DNA from: a virus
Length of the DNA stretch: 22,109 bases
Virus record (IMG/VR): IMGVR_UViG_3300044858_004131
Span: 1 to 22,109 of that record
Strand: one strand, 5' to 3'
The position numbers were made by a program, and so were the translations under genes. Positions 8,268-13,522 of this stretch are shown piece after piece. Below the pieces are notes generated by a model. That model was given only the letters and a program-made list of their open reading frames with translations. It was not told the DNA's origin and searched no databases. Every line of letters begins with the position of its first letter. Within the stretch, counting starts at the first letter, position 1.

Positions 8268-8275
8268 CTTAGGCA

Positions 8276-8632
8276 ATGACGGGCTCAAGGACGAGAACCT
8301 ACGTCTGCTACAAGTGTAAGCGAAAGATCCACGACGAGGAGTCGCATAGCCAGACGATCTATTTCGTCTCCTCCGAAGAGATGGAATTCATCAAGATCGG
8401 GATCACCAAAGACCTAGAAACCCGCATGAAAAAGCTTCAGAATGCTTCGCCATTCAATCTAAAAGTCCTCCGCACCGTGAAGGGGGAGATGGCCCACGAG
8501 GTTGCGCTACACCGCCGTTTTGCGAGCCTACGCCACAACCGGGAGTGGTTCCGCGTGGACCTAGAGCTGCTTCAATTCATTGAATCCCTTGAAGAAGGGG
8601 AGCCCATAAAACTTTCTTTCATCGAGGCTTGA
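8276..8632 (+). CDS. T5orf172/Mug113-type GIY-YIG domain protein
   Basis: 118-aa protein of the GIY-YIG nuclease superfamily, T5orf172 type. Seen: a single CxxC pair (C11, C14), then IYFV at 28-31, KIGIT at 40-44, the conserved R50 and LQ, E75 in AHEVALHRRF and EWF at 90-92; this order is typical of the family. Such proteins occur in phages alone or fused to other domains and may act as free-standing homing-type nucleases or in DNA processing. No other domain is present, so the specificity is unknown. The ATG at 8276 is the first possible start and has no Shine-Dalgarno sequence. It is the only candidate mobile-nuclease gene in the window, 3.2 kb from the broken polymerase. Confidence 0.85.
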   Translation: MTGSRTRTYVCYKCKRKIHDEESHSQTIYFVSSEEMEFIKIGITKDLETRMKKLQNASPFNLKVLRTVKGEMAHEVALHRRFASLRHNREWFRVDLELLQFIESLEEGEPIKLSFIEA

Positions 8633-8655
8633 CGCGCTGCGTACTGATTGATAAT
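8629..8655 (+). promoter_or_regulatory. putative promoter of the integration genes
   Basis: TTGACG at 8629-8634 and GATAAT at 8650-8655, spacer 15 bp (slightly short). The -35 box overlaps the stop of the GIY-YIG gene and the -10 box lies inside a perfect palindrome. The ATG of the next gene begins 8 nt after the -10 box, exactly as at the promoter before 8276, and again there is no ribosome binding site, suggesting a leaderless or nearly leaderless transcript. Confidence 0.45.
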
Positions 8656-8660
8656 CAGTA
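8642..8660 (+). promoter_or_regulatory. perfect palindrome, likely operator
   Basis: TACTGATTGATAATCAGTA: two 8-base arms (8642-8649, 8653-8660) around GAT. It covers the putative -10 box, a classical position for a repressor site. In RNA the same bases would form a short AU-rich hairpin without a following U-run, so a terminator is unlikely. No repressor gene is in the window to match it with. Confidence 0.5.
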
Positions 8661-8663
8661 TGT

Positions 8664-8837
8664 ATGGAACAACGCGTTAAAGATGAACTGAAGCCGGTGG
8701 AAAGCTTCCAGCTCCGCGGCGAACGAAAGACCTACGAGGCCCTCCACGCCTGCGTGCTGGCGATCCAGGGTTGCCAGGACGCCATGCGCGCGGTGATGGA
8801 AGCCATCAAGGCGCTTGAAGAGAGGACACGGAAATGA
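8664..8837 (+). CDS. small helical protein, 57 aa
   Basis: Unrecognised 57-aa protein, first gene of the integration group. Predicted all-helical from its composition (KTYEALHACVLAIQGCQDAM), ending in the basic tail EERTRK. Two cysteines (C30, C37). The ATG follows the palindrome/promoter without a ribosome binding site. The stop overlaps the next start as ATGA, and AGAGGA at 8821-8826 inside its end serves as ribosome binding site for that gene. The position before an integrase invites a guess of regulator or directionality factor, but there is no recognisable DNA-binding motif. Confidence 0.6.
   Translation: MEQRVKDELKPVESFQLRGERKTYEALHACVLAIQGCQDAMRAVMEAIKALEERTRK
8821..8837 (+). repeat. 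gene-junction repeat, copy 1
   Basis: AGAGGACACGGAAATGA. It recurs at 9024-9040 as AGAGGACACGCAAGTGA (15 of 17 identical). Each copy encodes the RTRK end of one gene, carries the AGAGGA ribosome binding site and forms the stop/start overlap of the next gene. Confidence 0.8.
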
Positions 8838-9040
8838 CCATTGCACATCGCTTCAAGTGGAACGAGGTGGCCATTCACGGGGAAAAGGCGGGGCAAAGAT
8901 TTGCGGTTGCCCTTTGCGGATGGAAAGCGGACCCCCGGAAAAAACTAGAGCGCGCCGACAAGATGGCCCTTGCCGATAAATCCCCCTATCAAAGGTGTAA
9001 AAAATGCGCCTCGTTTTACAAAAAGAGGACACGCAAGTGA
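8834..9040 (+). CDS. small Zn-binding-type phage protein, 68 aa
   Basis: Basic 68-aa protein with the layout H15, C28-G, C55xxC58. This H...CG...CxxC pattern is seen in many small phage proteins thought to hold one zinc ion; I cannot name a family. The start is ATG in an ATGA overlap with the previous gene, with AGAGGA 7 nt before it. It ends in KKRTRK, like the upstream protein. Coupled to the integrase by a GTGA overlap. Might be a nucleic-acid-binding helper of integration or excision; inference only. Confidence 0.65.
   Translation: MTIAHRFKWNEVAIHGEKAGQRFAVALCGWKADPRKKLERADKMALADKSPYQRCKKCASFYKKRTRK
9024..9040 (+). repeat. gene-junction repeat, copy 2
   Basis: AGAGGACACGCAAGTGA, the second copy of the junction element at 8821-8837; it supplies the ribosome binding site and GTG start of the integrase. 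Confidence 0.8.
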
Positions 9041-9894
9041 GCAAAACTCTCGCCGAAGCCTTTGCGATCGCTTTCAAAAAGCACTTCGGGAAACCGAAGT
9101 TCGTCGCCTCCAACTACGCCCGCGACGTGCGCTACCTGTGGGAGAACAACATCTCTCCCCGTTTGGGGAATAAATCCCTCGACGCCCTCACCCCGCAGGT
9201 GATTCACAAGTTCATGGAGTCGATGGAAGCTACACCCTACACCGCCAATCGTGCTAAAGCGGTCCTTTCAAAAACGCTCAAGCTCGCTATGCTTGAGGGG
9301 TTGTACCCCCTCGGACCAAACCCTTGCAATGTCGTCCCAAACTTCCCGGAGGAAAAAAGAAACCGCTATGCTACGCACCAAGAAATCGCAAAAATCCACG
9401 CGCTGCTCGCTGAGAATTACGAGGCCAACAAACGGGCCGTTACTTTCCTATACGTGCTCCTGTACACGGGCGCACGGCCATCTTCTATCGAACGAGGAAA
9501 CTTACGGGACATCACCCCAAGTGAGGGCGCTAGTGGAGTACTTGTGCGACAAGGAAAAACTGGACAGGAAAAAATCGTTATACCCCCGAAAGCTATGGGA
9601 CTTATACAAGCACTGCCTCCCTCGCTCGACGGGACGCTGATCGGATGCAAAATGCCGGTCCGTCTTTGGGCCAAGATCCGGAAGGAAGCCGGCTGCCCCG
9701 ACCTCCGCGCCCGCGATCTCCGCCGCACGTTTGCCACGGTCGGAATGTCAGCGGGCCTTAAGATGGATCAGATTTCGGAGATCCTGGGCCACCGCTCGAC
9801 ACAGACCACGAAGATTTACGCGAAGCTTAACATCGACTCTCAGATTGAATCGGCCCGCGCGATCGCGGACGCTATAGAAAAGGTAGGTGCGTGA
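9037..9894 (+). CDS. int: tyrosine recombinase / phage integrase
   Basis: 285-aa integrase that would join phage and host DNA at att sites by strand exchange through a covalent tyrosine link. Seen: an N-terminal SAM-like core-binding part (about 1-95), then the catalytic domain with box I TGARPSS (R147), a beta-hairpin with lysines (RQGKTGQEK), box II RDLRRTF (R226, R229), LGH (H252) and the nucleophile in TKIYAKL (Y261). At the box II position usually held by histidine (HxxR) this protein has arginine. I choose GTG 9037, which makes a GTGA overlap and has AGAGGA 7 nt before it; ATG 9004 would lie inside the previous gene without a ribosome binding site. No att site could be identified. Confidence 0.92.
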   Translation: MSKTLAEAFAIAFKKHFGKPKFVASNYARDVRYLWENNISPRLGNKSLDALTPQVIHKFMESMEATPYTANRAKAVLSKTLKLAMLEGLYPLGPNPCNVVPNFPEEKRNRYATHQEIAKIHALLAENYEANKRAVTFLYVLLYTGARPSSIERGNLRDITPSEGASGVLVRQGKTGQEKIVIPPKAMGLIQALPPSLDGTLIGCKMPVRLWAKIRKEAGCPDLRARDLRRTFATVGMSAGLKMDQISEILGHRSTQTTKIYAKLNIDSQIESARAIADAIEKVGA

Positions 9895-10250
9895 TGGATC
9901 AGGGACTCAAGAACGCGTTGGCAAACCTTCAAAATGGCTGGGGCATCACGATCGAGGACGCGGCAAAGCTGCTTGACTACCTGCTTAGATTACCCCGATG
10001 CCACTGTAGTTTGGCTTCAGGATCGCCACAAGATCCTTCCGCGAATTCACCAAACGAACCCGAACGAAGGCGTTATCTCGGATTGCGTCCGCCGGAGTCA
10101 GAGTCTTCGAGCCCCCACCCCCAGCCTCAATCATCCGATAAGGATCAAGAAGCATTGCAACGTGCGATATTGAAGAGACAGAGGCACCAAAAAACGCGAG
10201 AGATCCTATCTGCCGGACGTTCCAAGTTGCGTTCTTTTCAAAATGATTGA
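9894..10250 (+). CDS. reading frame running into the endolysin gene, probably a truncated gene
   Basis: The frame starts at ATG 9894 (or GTG 9891) overlapping the integrase stop. The first 31 residues (MDQGLKNALANLQNGWGITI, then DAAKLLDYLLRL) look like real helical protein. From about 9985 on the frame is antisense to the endolysin and becomes a P, S, R and Q-rich string typical of a shadow. I read it as the 5' stump of a gene cut off where the lysis module was joined. A real 118-aa protein from a long convergent overlap is possible but less likely. No terminator is visible between the converging operons. Confidence 0.3.
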   Translation: MDQGLKNALANLQNGWGITIEDAAKLLDYLLRLPRCHCSLASGSPQDPSANSPNEPERRRYLGLRPPESESSSPHPQPQSSDKDQEALQRAILKRQRHQKTREILSAGRSKLRSFQND

Positions 10251-10410
10251 AGAGGGCTTGGGCGGTTTGATCGCCAGGGGGATCAAGGCCCGCCGACTTG
10301 AGAAGTTCTTGCACGAATCCCGAGCAGTCGTAGCCTTCCGAAGGGTGCGACCCGCCCCACTTGTAGGGAATGCCGACAAAACTTAGCGCGTATTCTTTAA
10401 AGAGCTGCAT
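9985..10410 (-). CDS. NlpC/P60 endopeptidase, endolysin
   Basis: 141-aa cysteine peptidase of the NlpC/P60 family, which cuts peptide cross-links or stem peptides of murein; last gene of the lysis cassette and therefore the likely endolysin. Seen: PYKWGG, catalytic C29 in GYDCSGFV, H83 in ISHVAM, and the MIEAGGGGS loop (93-101) that usually supplies the third polar residue (E95 or neighbour). No signal peptide, so release through the holin is expected. I choose ATG 10410 because it fits the domain start and lies one base past the lipoprotein stop; the frame extends to 10518 but those extra codons are antisense-like S-rich filler overlapping the lipoprotein gene. It is a single domain without a cell-wall-binding part. 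Confidence 0.88.
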   Translation of the reverse strand: MQLFKEYALSFVGIPYKWGGSHPSEGYDCSGFVQELLKSAGLDPPGDQTAQALFNHFEKNATWNVRQIGSLAFFGASVSSISHVAMLLDPYRMIEAGGGGSKTLTPADAIRDNAFVRVRLVNSRKDLVAILKPNYSGIGVI

Positions 10411-10411
10411 T

Positions 10412-10660
10412 TCACTTTTTATTGCAGGTTCGTTTGATCCACTCGATGACGAGCTGCTCGTCTTCCGGGGATCGGCACACGTAGTTTCCTGTAGAAGGGT
10501 ACGGAAGAAACGAAGCAACGCCGTCTGCGTCGGAGCATTGAAACCCGCCGGCTTCAGGATCTGAAACGCAAACCGTGATCTTCGGGAACGATTGGCAGGC
10601 AGTGTTACTTAACACCGCGCCAAAGAGCAGCAAGGTCTTGAGCGATTTTCTTACGTTCAT
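10412..10660 (-). CDS. cysteine-rich lipoprotein, possible o-spanin
   Basis: 82-aa predicted lipoprotein. Seen: basic N-terminus (MNVRKSLK), hydrophobic core LLLFGAVL, and a lipobox-like SNTAC with C22 as lipid site (the N at -3 is not ideal). The mature part has four more cysteines (31, 42, 62, 79), enough for two disulfides, and the motif SDPEAGGFQC. It starts inside the end of the upstream membrane-protein gene in another frame (56-nt overlap) and ends one base before the endolysin start. The overlap, lipoprotein nature and place suggest an outer-membrane spanin (Rz1-like), but it is longer and less proline-rich than classical Rz1; some other secreted lipoprotein is possible. Confidence 0.7.
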   Translation of the reverse strand: MNVRKSLKTLLLFGAVLSNTACQSFPKITVCVSDPEAGGFQCSDADGVASFLPYPSTGNYVCRSPEDEQLVIEWIKRTCNKK

Positions 10661-10814
10661 CGGTAGTCTTTGCTTCCCTAAGCGTTGAAAAAACTTTCGC
10701 GGATTCTTGGAACCAAGCTTCCCGCTTGTTCTCTTGGATGAAGGAACTCACGGCCTTGACGCCGTCAATGATGTCTTTGATTATGCTCAAGGCCGCGAGT
10801 ATTCCTGCTAACAC
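10605..10814 (-). CDS. small amphipathic/membrane protein, possible i-spanin
   Basis: 69-aa protein with a hydrophobic N-terminal stretch (LAGILAALSIIKDIIDG) followed by a long charged helix (KTTDERKKIAQDLAALWRG). The topology would suit an inner-membrane spanin (Rz-like), supported by the partly embedded lipoprotein gene, but the hydrophobic part contains K and D residues and may be amphipathic, not membrane-spanning. The start is GTG, three bases after the TAG of the holin gene. Identity uncertain. Confidence 0.6.
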   Translation of the reverse strand: MLAGILAALSIIKDIIDGVKAVSSFIQENKREAWFQESAKVFSTLREAKTTDERKKIAQDLAALWRGVK

Positions 10815-10817
10815 TTG

Positions 10818-11021
10818 CTATTCCAAGAACAGTTGGACTTTGTCTTTGGTGATCATGCGCAGGCCCATGCCTACGAAGCCGAGCACCATTGCGACCGTCG
10901 CGCCGTTTGCGTTGATCCACTCAACGGCAAAGTTTGCGTTCGGCCAAATTTGTCCGAGGACGCCGAGAGCAGCGGCCACGAAACTGATAAACATCGTCTT
11001 GGATTGCCATGGCTTTTTCAT
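10818..11021 (-). CDS. holin-like small membrane protein
   Basis: 67-aa protein with two predicted membrane helices (about 10-26 and 38-56), a basic N-terminus (MKKPWQSKT) and a charged end (MITKDKVQ). The pattern matches small phage holin-type proteins that begin KPW.SKT. It would make pores in the inner membrane for the endolysin encoded three genes downstream. Strong AAGGGAG ribosome binding site 8 nt before ATG (complement of 11030-11036). The two-helix layout fits a class II holin; no test of topology is possible here. Confidence 0.75.
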   Translation of the reverse strand: MKKPWQSKTMFISFVAAALGVLGQIWPNANFAVEWINANGATVAMVLGFVGMGLRMITKDKVQLFLE

Positions 11022-11045
11022 TTTAAAATCTCCCTTTCAATTAAC

Positions 11046-11300
11046 TTACGCTTGATCCACCGCAGCTTGTTCAGCGGCAGCTTCCTGAGTGTTGAGGTTT
11101 TGGAGGTTGCTTTTGATGGCTTGCTTCACCAAAGCAAGGTTCTCAGCGGCAGCGACTTGTTCAGCGGCAACGGCAGCTCCGACAGCTTGGTCGAGTTGTT
11201 CTTGCGTGTAGATCGCTCCACCTGCGCCGCCGGCAGTGACTCCCGCAGCGTAAGCTTGGTCAATAAGGGCCGAGGCTTGGTCTTTCAATTCTTGAATCAT
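11046..11300 (-). CDS. Ala/Gln-rich small coiled protein (two possible starts)
   Basis: 84-aa Ala, Gln and Glu-rich protein with a glycine-rich hinge (TAGGAGGAI) at about 22-30 and long helical, probably coiled-coil repeats of the AAEQ type. Function unknown. I choose ATG 11300 because AAGGAG (complement of 11311-11316) stands 10 nt before it. An alternative ATG at 11408 in the same frame overlaps the upstream stop as ATGA and would add 36 residues with a hydrophobic stretch (LLPFILLCLNLFG) and a basic segment (RIRKRRSK), giving a membrane-anchored form. The 104 nt at 11301-11404 hold only this possible extension and a short palindrome (11332-11344). Confidence 0.7.
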   Translation of the reverse strand: MIQELKDQASALIDQAYAAGVTAGGAGGAIYTQEQLDQAVGAAVAAEQVAAAENLALVKQAIKSNLQNLNTQEAAAEQAAVDQA

Positions 11301-11404
11301 GGTCTTGGATCTCCTTTTTCTTATCCGTGTCTTGGACTGTCCAAAAAGATTCAGGCACAGAAGAATAAAAGGCAACAACCTTTTAGCAGTGTCAAAGACA
11401 CCCT

Positions 11405-11626
11405 TCATCCGGAGTCTTTCTTCTGAAGCTTTTCCTCAATCCGAATCACGCGCTCGCGTATCTCGTGGAGCACTTTCATTTCCGACTTAAGTTCTTTGAT
11501 CTCGTTTGCGTTTGCATTGCCCTGCACGAAGATCGTGGTGAGCCACATGATCGTGCCCACGGAAACCACAGCGATCGAGCCTAAGACGCCGAGGGGTACT
11601 AGCGTGCCTTCCGTGATTTTGCTCAT
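11405..11626 (-). CDS. single-span membrane protein with coiled coil
   Basis: 73-aa protein: short N-terminus (MSKITEGT), one membrane helix at about 9-34, then a charged coiled coil (EIKELKSEMKVLHEIRERVI) to the end. This layout occurs in small phage lysis-cassette proteins (XhlA-like or i-spanin-like); I cannot tell which. The coiled coil could lie in the periplasm or cytoplasm. Good AAGGAG ribosome binding site (complement of 11635-11640) 8 nt before ATG, overlapping the stop of the lectin-like gene. It is an alternative candidate for the inner-membrane spanin. Confidence 0.75.
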   Translation of the reverse strand: MSKITEGTLVPLGVLGSIAVVSVGTIMWLTTIFVQGNANANEIKELKSEMKVLHEIRERVIRIEEKLQKKDSG

Positions 11627-11638
11627 GTCACGATCTCC

Positions 11639-13522
11639 TTATCTTGGTCCTTGGCAGTGGATTGATACCGGCTCGTCCTGGTTTGATCCTCCCGTGGACG
11701 CAGTTAGAACGTCAACGTTGGTCGCTGAAGTCACCTGACAAGATGCATGTACCGCCGCATTTCTATTTGGGGAGCAAGTGCAAACAGGGACACCTGTAAA
11801 CCCGGACATTGTGTAGGTATAAGTTCCGGCTCCAGACCTAGTAGCCGTGATCCAGGAGGAGCTGCTATCAAATACTGTGCATGTTCCAGCCGAGCACCCG
11901 GTGTTTCTATTGGTCGTTCCGATAACCGCGCGCTCAACCCGCTCAAGCCCCGAGCTGTTCGACGTGACGGAGCCGACGAGGAGTGGAGCTGGGAAGGATT
12001 GATCGAGCGCGATGATGGTCCACCGGATGTGGCTTGTGGACTGAGAGCCTGGGCCTGTAATGCGAACATCACCTGCGGAAGCGACCCCTCGAATTCGAAC
12101 AGTCACTGCGCTGGTCGAGGAGGCGTATACGATGCCTTGAAGAGTGTGTGGAGTGTATTCGTTACCTGGGGCTGAGAAGCTAGAGTTGCCTAGGCTATTA
12201 GTCCCATCATAAAGCTCGTAGGTGGAAGTGTTTCCAGAAGAGGTAAGTAGCCCAGAAAAGTTTGCAATTACCAAGAATCTTCCGGCGCGGCGTGGAGTGA
12301 AAACTATCCCCGGCAACTTATCCGAACCGCTTAGCTGAGATGTGACTGTCCCAAAGTTTACGTTTTGCTGTTCGATAAAATCGCAAGTTGCGTCTGCGGG
12401 GAAATCGCCCAAGGATGTTCCTGAACGTGAGTAGGTGCAGTTGCTCCCATGGTACCCATTCCAAGACGCCGGAAGCGTGTCCACTCGTGCGGCGGTTTCG
12501 GAGGAGGTGGGGAAGCGGTAGACCGAAATCTCAAAATCCCGCGTATCTCCACGAATGGATAATGCGTTAGTTCCGTTGCGGATAGCCTGAAGCTGAACGG
12601 TGATGTCAGACTGAGCGTTTGCGTAGCTTACAAATCCGTAAAGAGAAGTCTGACCTGCGTCGCTTGCGGCAATTGCTCCCTGTGAAGAAAACCCGTTTGT
12701 TCCGTCAAAGAATCTTAGAGCGTATTCTTCCGAAGCAGCGTTTTGTTTTTGGAAGAAGTTAGTAACGTAAAAAGCGTAGTTCCCAGGAGGTAGGTTTTGC
12801 AATCTAACGCCTGGTACTTTTGTTGTAGGAGCCGAAACTCCTCCTGTTACAGTAGCAGTAGGGCAATCCGTATCTGCTGGAAAACTTGTGAACGAAGCCG
12901 CTGAGGACACACTCCATAAGCAGTTAGTCGTAGAGGCGTATCTAAGAGTTCCGTAAAGCGTAGCCTGCGAAACCTGAAACAGGTTGAACCCATCAGCTCT
13001 TCCTAGGTAGCAGTCGTCCGCGTAAACGATCGGCTCGTTTGACGCGACCGAGATCAAGCGAAGAGAGAGGGTGCCGGAAACAGGAGCGGAACCCGTGACG
13101 TAGGTCGGAGTAAAGCCTGAAGTGTTGTTTGAGATCGAGGCTTCAGCGAGGACGTTCGTGCCGTCAAAGAGCTGGACCTTCCCGGTGTATGCTCCCGCAA
13201 CTTTAAAGTAGCAGCCGCCCGTGATGTTCGCGCTCGACAGACCGTTGCCTGAGGTGATCGCGACACTCGCAGCGGTGAGGGTCTGGGACGCAGACGAAGA
13301 ATCCCATGATCCCGTTGCGGCTCCTGCAAACTTATTTGCCGCAGCGTTTGTCGTGACGAACGTTCCACCTGATGCGGTCCATGCCCCGCGTCCCGCTTCA
13401 AAGCCAGGGTTCGTGAGCATATTCCCGCGAGGTGCGGCGACACTCTTATCGAGTTCCGATAACGCAGCTTCGGCGTTTAATCCTGCGAGCAGTCCCAGAA
13501 GAATAATCATTTTCTCGATCAT
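11639..13522 (-). CDS. secreted lectin-like receptor-binding protein with signal peptide
   Basis: 627-aa protein encoded with the tail fibre by an ATGA overlap. Seen: a Sec-type signal peptide (hydrophobic IILLGLLAGL at 6-15, AEA cleavage motif at 17-19); a carbohydrate-binding-like module at 33-174 (LTNPGFEAGRGAWTASGG); two related modules at about 198-337 and 359-508, each with NC...FPADxxC near the start; a GT-rich C-terminal domain at about 520-627. The motif DGTN occurs at 120, 273 and 439, once per module. Twelve cysteines, pairwise spaced (201/220, 362/380, 543/548), suggest disulfides, which fits export. Similar modules occur, to my memory, in tail proteins of phages of predatory or marine bacteria. 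Role: either tail receptor binding or a secreted surface factor. Confidence 0.75.
   Translation of the reverse strand: MIEKMIILLGLLAGLNAEAALSELDKSVAAPRGNMLTNPGFEAGRGAWTASGGTFVTTNAAANKFAGAATGSWDSSSASQTLTAASVAITSGNGLSSANITGGCYFKVAGAYTGKVQLFDGTNVLAEASISNNTSGFTPTYVTGSAPVSGTLSLRLISVASNEPIVYADDCYLGRADGFNLFQVSQATLYGTLRYASTTNCLWSVSSAASFTSFPADTDCPTATVTGGVSAPTTKVPGVRLQNLPPGNYAFYVTNFFQKQNAASEEYALRFFDGTNGFSSQGAIAASDAGQTSLYGFVSYANAQSDITVQLQAIRNGTNALSIRGDTRDFEISVYRFPTSSETAARVDTLPASWNGYHGSNCTYSRSGTSLGDFPADATCDFIEQQNVNFGTVTSQLSGSDKLPGIVFTPRRAGRFLVIANFSGLLTSSGNTSTYELYDGTNSLGNSSFSAPGNEYTPHTLQGIVYASSTSAVTVRIRGVASAGDVRITGPGSQSTSHIRWTIIALDQSFPAPLLVGSVTSNSSGLERVERAVIGTTNRNTGCSAGTCTVFDSSSSWITATRSGAGTYTYTMSGFTGVPVCTCSPNRNAAVHASCQVTSATNVDVLTASTGGSNQDEPVSIHCQGPR

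Noticed and set aside
9895-9990. Bidirectional terminator between converging operons
   Set aside because: I found no GC stem with flanking T-run on either strand in this interval.
10411-10518. N-terminal extension of the endolysin to 10518
   Set aside because: The extra residues are S-rich filler overlapping the lipoprotein gene; the NlpC/P60 domain begins at ATG 10410, one base after that gene's stop.
11332-11344. Palindrome TTGGACTGTCCAA as a terminator
   Set aside because: The stem is six pairs with a one-base centre and no T-run on the minus strand after it; it also lies in a possible coding extension.
10815-11426. Plus-strand 203-codon frame
   Set aside because: It is antisense to the holin and Ala-rich genes, which have good ribosome binding sites and sensible proteins; the plus reading has no recognisable features.
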